The translations under genes and the position numbers were made by a program. From the NCBI RefSeq assembly GCF_020520425.1, contig NC_079492.1:55365042-55429041 (forward strand): DNA of 64,000 nucleotides, given 5' to 3'. Below the pieces are notes generated by a model. That model had not been told where the DNA came from and made no database searches. It saw nothing but the letters and a program-made list of their open reading frames with translations. Source of the DNA: Spinacia oleracea (Eukaryota > Streptophyta > Magnoliopsida > Caryophyllales > Amaranthaceae). Positions 45,701-59,018 of the stretch are shown piece after piece. Every line of letters starts with the position of its first letter. Position 1 is the stretch's first letter.

Positions 45701-48700
45701 ACTAAGCAGACATCTATGAGCATATCTAGGGATAAACTCACTTAGTGTTTAGATGATGATGAATTGCATCAGTTGCAAGCTTGTCTGAATGTAAAGGCAA
45801 ACTAATTTCGGAGAAGAATTGTGTAAATACTTACCCAATACGATGATATTGATGTCGGAACACTGCTAGGGGTGGATGGCGGTGAGGATCGAAAGGAATA
45901 TAGAGGTAGCATCTGCTCACATATTATCTCCTTAGAAATTGTTGTATAGGGCATATTGAAAGCCTCCTTGAAACTGGAAAGTGAGACATCACATCAAACT
46001 AAAGGAAACAGGAGAATATGTTTTCGAAGAAATGAACATTCTTGCATAAATCACAGTAACAAAGACGATTTTTTATAAAATAGAGATGGTTGACCAGACT
46101 GAGGACATTCCCTTCTAAATACAGCAGAGAGAAATACATCTCATGGTTCTAACTATACATTGGGTAACATCTTTCAAGGTTATTTTACAGCAGTATACTC
46201 GATACATAAACAAGAAAGAATTTCTATTAAAAAAAGAGCACAAAAAGGTTGGTCCACAGCTAATATTAGTGTTTTCTAGGAACTTTTAGCTAAAGTACAG
46301 AAAGGGGAAGCATGAAAAACTGAAACTACTCTCATCTTAACAAAAAAATTGAAATGAAAATATGCAAAAACATTTTCCAGACTATAAAATATAGCTTCAA
46401 ATACACAGTACACTTCAAAATATTTATGATGAACATTCTCAAACCAAATACGGTAATACAAAGAGATACCTGGATTCCATATTCTGGAATTCTTTAGCTA
46501 AGGTTCTGTGTAGGCAATCAGTATCAGCAAATCCCCCTAATTTAACAAGTTCTTCAACTCGCTGTGTTGTATCCCTGAGGCATTAGCAATATGAGACAAT
46601 CAGTCCAAAGTGATCACAATCTGTTCCTTCTGGAAAGTAAATTAAATTCTTTCGCATTTCAAGGTTCACTCCCAGAAACCAATGCGAGCCTTAATAATTT
46701 TTTTTTTTTACCAATATGATTGTCACATGTTGGAGATGCCATGGTGATTAATCAGGCAAGCCTGAGCATATCATTGAGTGCCCTAATCCATAATAAGTTT
46801 CATTCTTTCTCGAACTTAAGGACGGGGGAGTGCAGGAAGGAGCTTGCACATATTTTGAGCAAATGTACATAATCACACAGTGACAAGTAGAAAAAGAGAT
46901 AGTATAGACAACACGATTAGGAAAGGCACATGCCTTTCTTATGCTTAGATGACTTACAAATTAAGTTGTACATAATGGTCAGCCACAGATTGGTCTAGGA
47001 GCAGCTTTACTGGATCCCGATCATAGAGGAACTTCAAAAACATTATCACAAGTTCACTGCAAAGTGCAAGCTAATAAACATAACTACAAGAGAGGCGTAT
47101 GACCAATCAACTGTCCAGTTTCCAAACAGCATTTGAAAATAAGTAAAGCTAATTGCTAAATACCTGTTATATGGTGGAAGCTGATCACTAGATTCTGACA
47201 TAAGTATCTTTATACACCTTAATAGCCAGCAGAAAAAATTTGAGAACTGAAAGAGATGTTAAGAGAAAAATTAAAACAGGATGAAAATGGAGACAAAGTT
47301 GATATAAATTCTTATCAGGCTGATGAATTCTTTAGTAACTTGGATATGATAAATTGATATGACTAGTTGGTTTCTGAACAAGCTGATGCAGTTTAGCGGT
47401 TTTGGTTTTAGGTGGAAAAAATAGATTAGGAGGGGCCTGTCTTCAGTTTGTTTCTCTTTGTTCTGAATCAACAGCGAAAAAATTCAAAAGCATAATAACA
47501 GATTCATTTGTTGCGATGGGTTTAGTTGGAACTTTCTAGACAAGGTGATGAAGTTTGAGACTTTTGGCTCTAGTTGGAGAAAATAGATTTGATACAGTGG
47601 TACTTGTCTTCGTCTCGTCAACATCAAGTTGCGCCGGAGTTGAACATTGACATAGGTTAAAGACTAAGATGTGAATCTAATTATAGGTTATATTGAACAA
47701 CTTGAAAGTAAATCATACAATAATACATTTTTATCTATGCAAAAGAACTTAGCCAAAAAATTATGAAAGAAAAAGGCTAAAAACAAGCTATAAAACCTAC
47801 GTACTCCCTCTGTTCTTGAATGTTAGTCCCTTTTGGAATCTAAGACAATCCAACAAAATTACAATTGTCGCATGAATTTCAATATAATATAACCCATGTG
47901 GGTGGGAGAGAGAAATACTTGAGGAGTTTAATGGGGATTAAAGTTTACTTAAGAGTAAACAAGTGGGTCATTTGGATATTTATAAGGGTATAAAAGGGCT
48001 AAAAGTTAGACAAATAAGGAGATATTCCAAAAGGGACTAATAAACAAGAACAACTCAATAAAGAAAGGGGACTAACATTCAAGAATGGAGGGAGTAGTAT
48101 TTATCATATAAAAAAAAGAACGTTTAGCAAGCATACCTGCTGGGAAGCAGACGAAAGAATCTGCACAAAGCGTACAACTTGTACAAGCAACATTCCTACT
48201 CTCTCTGTTGCATTATCTATAAGTTTTTCATCCAGGCCAATGCCCCCGTAGCGTGCCCTCCACCTTGAAAGACCTCTAAGTTCTCCCATTCTAAATCCAA
48301 TCATTTCTGCTGCTGGCTGATCAAAGCAGAGGCAATAGTGGTTAACAGTTCGCACGAGTTAGGGAAGCAGTCATGAGTCTCATGAATGACCATTTCCATA
48401 AGGCCAAAGTCAATACACTTTGACTTTTGGACTATTACGGACTACATCAAAAGGCTTATATAAATTGATTGTGCTTCGTACTTACTGTGAAGTACCGAAG
48501 GCTTGTTGCACATCTAATTAAGTTAATTAAAAACAACCTCTTTGTTATTGCAAGAATAAGGATGCATACATCCAACACCCCTAACTTCTTCTGCTAGGCA
48601 GCGTCTTTAGAGGCATTGGGTTACTATTGATGATTAGGGATGTTCATGCTGGTTATGAATAAAGGCATATAACATTATATTCGCTTTGATTTGCTTAACT

Positions 48701-51700
48701 TGCATTGAGCATTACTGGAGCGTAGATCCTTTTTTCACACTCAAAGAGAGTCTAGAACTTATGCCATACAATGTTCCGAAAAGGTTAAAGCGGTATGCAG
48801 CCAGCCAACCAATCTTTGCCAGTTGACAGTTGTGCCATTTTTTCGTGTCAGATGACCTCAATTTGCAGATACTTAAACTGCTACACTATAATGCAAAGTT
48901 CCACCATCTAAAAATTTTCTGTGGGTAAATTACATTCTCTGCAGAGAAGTGAGAAGTTATTCAGAAGTTCGATGGAGTCCAGAAGTTTTGTACAAAATAA
49001 GCCTCGTTTAGAGGCCTTTGCAAATAAGAGAAGTTGACGCTCATTCAGGTCAAAGCAATCAGGAACTTTAGCAAACACCAATAACACGAGCATGTAGCCT
49101 TACTCCCATTATACAACCTCCAACAAGATAGCTTGAGCACCTCTAGGCTACTAATTCTCACACTACGTTGCACTATCTCTCTTTAAATCATTAAATTCTC
49201 ATAGAGGCGTATATTTTTTTTTTTTTTTTTCTGGTTTACCCATTGAGGACTGAGGAGGATAGTCTTGCCCCCTTGCGTAATCTCCTTAGTGACATTACCT
49301 CTTGTTATGGAACAGATGGTAGGAACTTAGAAAATTAAAATGCATGAGAAGAGAAAGTAGAGGGAAAGAGGGGTACCTGAATATGATCAAGGAGAATGAG
49401 CTGAAGTTCATTTCCTGCATTTGAAACAGCCTTCATCACACGCTTGAGTCCCTGTCCAGAATAAACAAGAATAAGTATCTTAAAATCTGACACCCCCCCC
49501 CCCCCCTCCCCCAGATGCACAAGTACACAACACATGAAAATTGTCATACCGATTCACCAAGAGAATTGACCAGGAATTGATGAACTGGTGGACTAGTTCG
49601 AGCGCCTCCAAGAAGACTCAAAAACTCCTCTTGAGGTGTCGAGTCCAATCCTATAAACGAAACAAATGGAGTTCTGAAGTATTCAAAACTAAATGTAGAC
49701 GCTGCAGTAGTGTGGTCCCGTTAACATTACCGTTATCAACAATTAGTGTAGATAAAGAATTGAATTTGTCATGGAATATCTGCATGGCATCACACCACTG
49801 CTTATACATGATCGAAAGTGACGCTCGAATGACCTCGGTTAGATCTTCAATGCTGGAAGCTTGTTGAGCGACTTGATGAAGCTCTTGTTTCCTACAAAAG
49901 TAAGGTCTTCAGCAAAATGCTAATCCTTTTTTTAAATACAACCTCACTTAGTTATCACTGATCAGAATCTATTGTTTTTAATACATGTAAGCAGAATATA
50001 CATATCAAAGACTCCTAGTAAATAAAGAATGAACAGTTATTGTTACAATTTCAAAGGGTCAGATGAACTTTTCTCCAGAATTCTACAATCTACACAGGCA
50101 TCATGTTCACATTTATAGAGCAACTAACAGATTTAGCTGGAAAATTGCTATATACTCCGTATATGAAGTATAAGTGCTTTCAACCATTGAATAGCTACTA
50201 TGAACCATTTATTCATGCAACTATCAGGATAAGCTATTTCAATTCCTTTTCATGTTTCATTACTCATCTACAAGCAACTAATATTTGGAAATAGAAACAA
50301 TTTCAGGACCTCACGTCTGAAAGATAAAGATTTGATTGCTTAATGAAAATTCCCTCATCCAACTAGACTGAAATTATTGAAAATCTGTCGGTCAAAGGAA
50401 AGATCATATCTGCATGTGTACCGGACGTGACAATATTACAAGTTGTATTCAAGGTAATTATCAAAAAAAACTCCAGTTACAAGAGGACTCAAACAAAATG
50501 TTTTGCATGCATCACTTACACTGAAAGATATATTTCAATGACATCAAAATCATCCCGATGCCTTAAAGCACGGGAAACCATGACTCTCGAGTTCAAGGAT
50601 CAGACACTAGTACTTTTGAAGTAAGAAAGATATAAGCATAGAAACAGAAATAACGACTATCAAGTTCTATCATCATTAGGAGACAATATATAATCAGGAA
50701 GTGCTACAAAACTAGATCCCATTAACTCCAATATCTACATAGTGACTACATTACCTCTTCCGGAAAATAGAGGTATCCAGCACCAAGCAATGCATACCCT
50801 CAGTTTTATGTCCAGGCAAAGGTCCGTGATTGAAATGAGTGCTGCTGCTAGAAGTTTCTCCAGAGCAGACAATAATTAGACGACAGAAATCCTTTGACAA
50901 AGCAACCTAATGCCATAAGGAAGGAATTAGCATTCAAAATTGTAATTTACTTACATAGGAGAACGGTCCAAGTAAAAAAAAATTATAGGAAAATGTAAAA
51001 CAGAATCAGCATCAACTGTACTTTTGTCACTTTCTAGACTAACTAAATCTAGATTGAAACGGAAAAATTATCGTTTTAAACTTGACACCTAAAAAGTGAA
51101 TTCACTTTTCGGTTAAATATTTCCATGTCATCAGATGCCTCCTTAAGAAATCATTTCTTAAAATTTAAGTCAGCTCTACGAAGTTGATCAATGTGGAGCA
51201 AACAAGTATGTCAACCAGATGGAATGCTTAACATACATTAAGTATGCCACAGAAAATTCAATTAATAGAAAGGTCACATGCATATGCATACTCATCAGGC
51301 TTTAACCACAGTCATTCAAATGTAAACTTTACTTTCAGGCTGATTTATCCATCAAAGAAACTCAACGGCATCTTACTCATACTAAATTAGATGATGTTAC
51401 TTACTATCTACATTTTGGAGTCAAGAGCATGACAGTGAATATTGTATAAGGACAGATTACTATCGAAGACACTCACCTTATGAATGGAACCATCCAGAAT
51501 TTGATATGCTACTTGATTGCCTATCAGTGGAAGAGATAAATTGTGTATATTCTGGCAGAATTCCAATTGAGGTCAGGATTGGTAGAAATCAGAAAAATGA
51601 TAGATTGCAGAACAAGAGCACTGACACAAAACAAACAGAGCAACATGAAACAAATATATTAGAAAATGATCCTACTATAATATGAAATCCAACTTTTTGG

Positions 51701-54700
51701 TTCGAATCAACATAACAGGTCAATAACATCTTTTCTGCTCCTACTGTAACTCTGAAGTGGCTATAACAGACATAACAGTATCTAAATAACAAAAGTCAAA
51801 CTCTTACCTTGAAATTATGTAATAATTCAAGTTGCATATAATTTTTCCTATTCTAACCTTTCTATAACTAACCTTTGGGTTAATATAATTTTTTTGTTTG
51901 TTTCTACTTATACTCATGTACCAGAACAATGGCCAAATGGGTCAGCCCGAAAAAATGCACATCTGACCATTTATTGTAGGGTAATCCAGGCTTGCAGAAT
52001 TTCCGATTGTGGATCATAAATTTTAATCCGTGGACTATGGACCATGGTGCACATAGAATATGGTGCACCATGTGCACCAAAAGAACACATGTGCATAAAC
52101 AAAAGAACATGACACTACGACAAAAGAACATGCAATATAATGTTTTACTGTTATGTTATAAAAAATCACAATTTATTAAAAATATAAAAAAAATATGTCC
52201 ATGTTCTTTTTACGTAACCAGATGTTCTTTTAATTCTATACTAATGTTCTTAAGGTGCACCATCTATGTGCACCATGGTCCACCTTCTAAATTGCGTCAT
52301 AAATTTGGTTTCCATTCCATTTTTTTCAACCTACTTTTCATTCAGGTTTTCCATTTACAGCTCTAACCACAGTTGAAGTTCTTATACCATATGGTATCCA
52401 CAATACGAAAAGTGAATGGTACATCCACAAATCTTGCAATCAGAATCAATACATTGCGAAAAGTTTTCAAGTTACTCACAATTTTTCCTATGGGAAATAT
52501 ACCAAATATGCTAAAGAAAACACCTCCATCTTTATCAGCACTGCATAGAATGTTAAATCGTTGATGTGAAGTATTTAGTAGGTCCTGAAATGAATCTTCA
52601 GTGTTATCTGTAAGAGTGGAATCTCCTGACACTACTCCAGGCATACGTGGGACTCTTGGAGCAGGAGGGAAGAAACGCAATGTACGGTCTTCATAAGACA
52701 CAGTGGTGTCTTCGTTATCCTGGAAGAAAAAATGAAACCACATGTAGCTATAAAGCCTATAATACAAAGGACTATGTGAAGTGATATGCTTATAAATAAG
52801 TGCAAAGACAAAGAGTATCCAAGCCTACGTGAAAAAATCAGAGGGATTTGGAAGGAATTTGATAGCAGGAAAGAGTAAAGGATTGAATACATTAAAATTA
52901 AACACTATAGTCACCTGTCCAAGTTCATCATCCTCCTCCCAGTTAAGACAAATTACAGCAACACTGTGAGACTTCACACTTCTTAGTAGCTTCCCATTCT
53001 GCATAAACAGAAGCATTCAGAACGAAAGATAATAGTATATGTTATTATACAATTTAAAGACACTGTTACTGCAGAAAGTTTCTCATCCTACGAAGCACAA
53101 ATTGGTGATTTTCCTACAATAGACAAGTCAAGTGGGAGAAGCCTTGACTTGGAGAAACTGGTAAATGCTACTTTTCTTCAACTTTAGACAATAAAGTAGC
53201 TTCATTTTCTTTAGTCGACTTTTTACTAAACCTGCCCTCAAAGAAAGATTTCAGTATTTGAACACTACTTCAAGATGTCTTTAGCGATCATCTATACTTT
53301 TCTTTTAAGGATTCAACACAGATATTTGTATACACCAACATCAACATTACGGCCGTTTCCCCAATTACTCTAAAACAGTTCCTCGTCACGGATGACCTCC
53401 CACACCATCGCATTCAGCAGTATGCAAGGCATCAAGCATCGCAAGGCAACGAGGTGCACCACCAAGGGTATCAGCAAGGTCGTTGGGCACAACCGTACAA
53501 CGTGGTGCACCATTGAAAAAACGGGTCGTGTGGGTCGTCGAGGCAACATGAGTGCATCGATAAGCAGCATCGTGGACAGAAGGGGGTGCCTGGGCAGCAA
53601 CTTGGAGGAGCACCCACCCCCTGCCGAGGAATACTTTGAAGTTTGAATAGGGATAAATTTCTAGTAGTGTAATAATGGGCTGGTTGGGGACCAAATGAAG
53701 TCCAATGGAGCTGTAACTTGGGAGTCCCACCAGTTTTGGCCCAATGAAGATGATGGCCAGGTCGGATTCCCGGATTAGGCCCCAAAAGGCCCGGTTCGTA
53801 GCAGATCAGTCCGGTTTGGCCTGGAAGGTTCTAGAATGCTCTACGAGGTTCTTAGGCATTCTAGCTTGTATGCTTTTCCTTGTAAGGAATAGTGTAGAGT
53901 ATTCTAGAGTATAATGTTCTAGGGACTTGGGAGCCTATAAATAGGTTATCCCATTCACTTGTACAACCAACCAACACAGTTGCAATCATTCTCAAACAAT
54001 CTAAAAACCTTTCCCAAACACTCTTGCTTACTTACTTAGAAATTTCCTTACTAAGCCATTTCGTAGCACACTTAGCATAAAAAAATCATCGGGTAGCCTT
54101 GACTAGTGATCTGACGGGACTGTGACGCTAGTGGGCAGCGTGCTTAGGGCTTTGAAATAAGCAGCATGTGACATAATCTAATCACCGATAAGGCTCATTC
54201 TGGTTGACCCTTGTTCGACATGCAATTACCTTATGAGACTTCACAATACATAATTGTAGCCAGTTTAAAACCACTTTTTTAGTCCTTTATAATTCAAAAA
54301 TCAAAGAGTAATCGTTCACCTTGTTGAAGATAGACAGAATGAAATCTTTCTCTTAGTATTGACTATTTAGGTCATCTAGATCCTTCAAAGCTCATAATCA
54401 ATTATAATGATCTCCTACACATAATCAATGATATGGATCTCCTACTAAATATGTTTTCCTCGGGACCTCACATTCTAAATACTAAATACTAATTAATAAA
54501 TAAGGTGAAATCTTTTCCTTAAGAAATCAGTTTTTTGTAATTCTAAAGAGATAAGAGATTTTGGCGTAGAACTCTTCATGGGGTGCACTGAGGCGTGAAT
54601 ACCGATTATTATTTTTTTACTTTTTGTTTAACATGGACTCCACCGCACCATTAGGTATATATTCCGTCCGTACACCACCAGAAAATGCAAGAACAAAAAT

Positions 54701-56618
54701 TCATTGTGCAAATTGCTTTCACACATATAGATTTTTATCATTCACACCCTTCCCTTTTCAAATATCAAATTAATGAACCCATCTCTTCTTCCATTGCCTC
54801 AACGCCAAATTTAGTACCCATATATATATATATCATCCCCTCCTAGTTTTTTACTTTGACACCTCATTTTCTCGATCATCGATTAACTATAACTCTGGAA
54901 TCTCACTTTCTCTCTCATCTGATGACCCTGGTTCGACATGCAATTACATAACTTTGAAACCTCTTGTTCTAACCGACCTTTTACAGTTTTAAAACCACTT
55001 TTTTAGTCTTTTATAATAAAAAAAAAAAATGAAGAGTAGTAAATCTTTAACTCTGTTGGAGATTGACATAATTAAATCTTTATCTTAGTATTGACGATTG
55101 AGGTCATCTACATCTTCACACCTCATATTCTAAATAATAAATAATAAAGAAGGTGAAATCTTTTCTTTAAATCGGTTTTTTGGAATTCTAAAGATGTTAA
55201 GAAGGCCTTGGCGAGGAACTTTTGATGGGTGCATTGAAGCGTGAAGACTTATTACTATTTTTTTCTTATTACAATTTTTTTTACTTTTGTTTACCATGAA
55301 CTCCATCACACTATGTAGGCATATATTTTATTCATATACCACTATAAAATGCAAGAAACGAAATTCATTGTGCAAATTGCTTTCACATATAGAATTTTAG
55401 GTTTCAGTATGCCACACTAAAATAAGGTAAATGCCTCAAACCTGCACTTTCTAAGTAGGCTCTAGGACCCTGTCACCTTATTGTGACATATTCATTTTCT
55501 TGAGAAATATTTGTCATTGCAAACTAAGAAATAATGCCCACTTATCACTTACATATATGGATCTCAAACCAGCCATTCTATGCAATTGCATTTGCAACCG
55601 GGAAAAAGCACCAAAAGGTTTCATTGCCAAGCGCATTTCTGCTAAGCTTGTGTTTGTAATACATGAAAGAGAAGAATCCTTCTGATAAGGGTAGGGAAGT
55701 TGAACAACCCTAGGATGCTCGGACTCGCCACCGGCACCCACCGTACCGGTGTCGACACGACACGACACGGGTGCCGGTGCGGAATCCGGACCGGACACTT
55801 GCAACAGAAAACGGACTCGCCCTTTTTGACATCACAGACTCAGAGATCCAACCCTTATAAACGGTACGACTTCTCCCACACTACGACTCCTTCAGCATGA
55901 CCCTTCCGGTATCACTTTTCCGGTGACGTCGTCGTCCTTTGCTGCAGATTGGAAGAGACTCCATTGATGGGTTTTGGAAGAGCTCGAAAAGGGAGAAGGG
56001 AAGAAGATAAGTCGTAGCCTCCTACTCTCGTAGATCTGATTTGCTGGGCTTTTTTCAAATTTTTTGGGCCAAACCTAATTTTAATCTTCATTAAAGGATG
56101 TGTGGTCCAGATTTTGACGGCTGTCCTCCATTAAACCTAGTAAAAGTTGTATTAAATGTATTTAACTACTTATTGACTACTTGACTGATTTTTCTTTTAC
56201 TTTGCTATTCATTTTTTCTATAGCTACAGCTTACATGGTTCAATGTATTTAACTACTCCGTATTTATGATTAATTTTACTTTTACTTTATTTTGTTTTTT
56301 CCTTTTATTTAAACTGCAAATTAATTAATTTTGTAGCTGTAAACATTATTGTAACTGTACTCCACTTCACATTTTATTAAAGATCATACGGAGTAATTCA
56401 TAAGTCTAATTTATTTACTCGAATAAATCTCTTCCAAATAAATAAAATAATTTTGATTCAAATATTAGCAATGTTAGATTGCCTACCGTAAAAGTATAAA
56501 AGAAAATTGAAATATCGATACCGCATTGTTAACTTTTACAAGAATATTACGTGCATTAGTTATCAACAAAATGTTAGATGTCAATCGTATTCCGTAGTTA
56601 TATATACATACTCCTCTC

Positions 56619-56669
<51 letters not shown>

Positions 56670-58958
56670 CCTCTTTAAAAAATATTGTACAAAAATATTT
56701 ACATACGAGGGACCTATACTTGCCATATAGGTGTCACAAACAAATAAAGAATTTCGAAAAAAGAAAATACAGAGTAACAAATAGTATTTGAAATTTTATT
56801 TTATAAAGGTCTTTCGGGTTCTATTGGAGGTGGAAATGGAATAGTCTATAATTTATACAGATAACAAAGTACTATGTTTTTGTCAACTAAGAATACTTAG
56901 ACGATACTTTTTTTGTTAGAGGACAGTAAATTTTTAAATAAAATACACGTGACGGAGTTTCACTAAAATTAATTTATCAAAATTATTAATTGGTAATTTT
57001 GCATCAATAAAACCTAAAATAATATTCACGTCATTGAATTGGGTAGCTTCAAAATTGATTCATGGCGATTTTATTTTTATTTTTTTTGTAATTCTTATAA
57101 TGAATATTTCACATCAACATATTTTATACTACCTCCGTTCCTAAATGATCTTTACGGTTACTATTTGCACGGTAATTAAGGAATTTTGGTGAACATGTGA
57201 TGGTGGGGTAACAAATGGAAAATGAGTGGCTATAAATTGTCCACCAATGTGAGTGGGTGGAAACTAATATTAAAGTATTGTGAGTGGGTAAGTTATGGTG
57301 GGCCAAATAAGAGTAAAAATGGAATAAAGTAGAAGTGTAAAGAACTTTCAGGAACGGACTAAAACGGAAAGCGTAAAGAACTTTTAGGAACGGAGGTAGT
57401 ATGTTTTTAATTGATTTTTTTGTTAAGTTAAATATATTAAATGTATATTTTTAATTGATTTCTTTTATGAATTAAATATATTAAATTTATATTTGTAAGT
57501 GATTTCTTTGTTGAATTAAATATATTATATTTATATTTTAAATTCATTTTTTTGTTGAATTAAATATATTGAATTAATATTTTTAATTGATTTTTGTTGA
57601 ATTAAATATTTTATATATATATTATTTTGTTGAATTATATATATTAAATGTATAATTTTAATTGATCTTTTATGAATTAAATATATTAAATTTATGTTTT
57701 AAATTCATTTTTTTGTTGAATTAAATATATTGAATTAATATTTTTAATTGATTTCTTTTTTGAATTAAATATATTAATTGTATATTTTTAATTGATTTCT
57801 TTGTTGAATTATTTAATTAAATATATTAATTTTATATTTTTAATTCATTTTTTCGTTGAATTAAATTATATATATATATATATATTTCTTTAATTGATTA
57901 TTTTGTTGAATTAAATATATTAAATTTATTTTTTTAATTTATTTTTTTGTTGAATTAAATATATTAGGTTTAAATTTTTAGTTATTGTAATGAATTATTC
58001 ACATCAACTTTCACCCTAAATAATTAAAAATTGCTATAGATAAAAACTACTAATATAGATTTAAAAAAATACTGTAAGATTTATATGATTCGTGATTCAT
58101 AATAATTCAATTTGAGATTAACCCGGAGTATATCGTTATAACATAAAATTAATCAACTTCAAATAGTGAAAGTTACATTCATTCTACTTCCATGATCTCC
58201 GACATGTAACCATTAGGCGAAATATTGATAAGAATAATCTCAACGCTATGTAACTTATAATCATCAATCTATGGTATAAAATGTGATATTAGAACCCTAA
58301 ACCCTAAACCCTAACCCCTAACCCCTAACCCTAAACCCTAAGTTATGCACTATGAACATTCTATTGATGTAATCAAGGTAAAATTTAACTTGTATTGGTT
58401 GAACATAACTTTAATCAACCTTAATGTAACGTAAGTTTATGATCGTTCATTCATGACCTGGGATGTACATTCATTCGATGTAAGATTAACATATATAAGT
58501 ATAGCAATACATTAGTCGACGCTAGTGCATCGTAGTTATTATCATTTCAAGAGATCCACGATCTACAACCAATTGATGTAAGATTAGAACATAATTTTAG
58601 TAAACCTTAATGTAATACAAGTTATGATCATTTCTAAAGATCCACGATCCACGGTGTACAATCATTCAATGTGAGATTAACATATATCAATATTACATAA
58701 CATTACACGTAAGTTATGACCATTCCAAAAGATCAATGATCCACGATCTACAATCATCGGATGCAAGAGTAAGAATAACATATGTCACTCATAACATCAA
58801 TCGACCTTAATGTAACACATATGATCATTTTTATAGATCCATGGTCCGTGTTCCACGATTTATGATTTAGATGTACGGTTACTCTATATTATAAAATTAT
58901 TATAATTATAATCATAATTATTTATTAGATATTATACTTTAAATAAAAAGATGACAAG

Positions 58959-59018
<60 letters not shown>

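Noticed and set aside
53392-53785. Overlapping frames on both strands
   Set aside because: Several frames open at once in a GC-rich repeat; better explained as LTR-retrotransposon remnant.
57405-57970. Possible CRISPR-like array
   Set aside because: Units vary in length and sequence, have no constant repeat plus unique spacer, and the DNA is plant nuclear.
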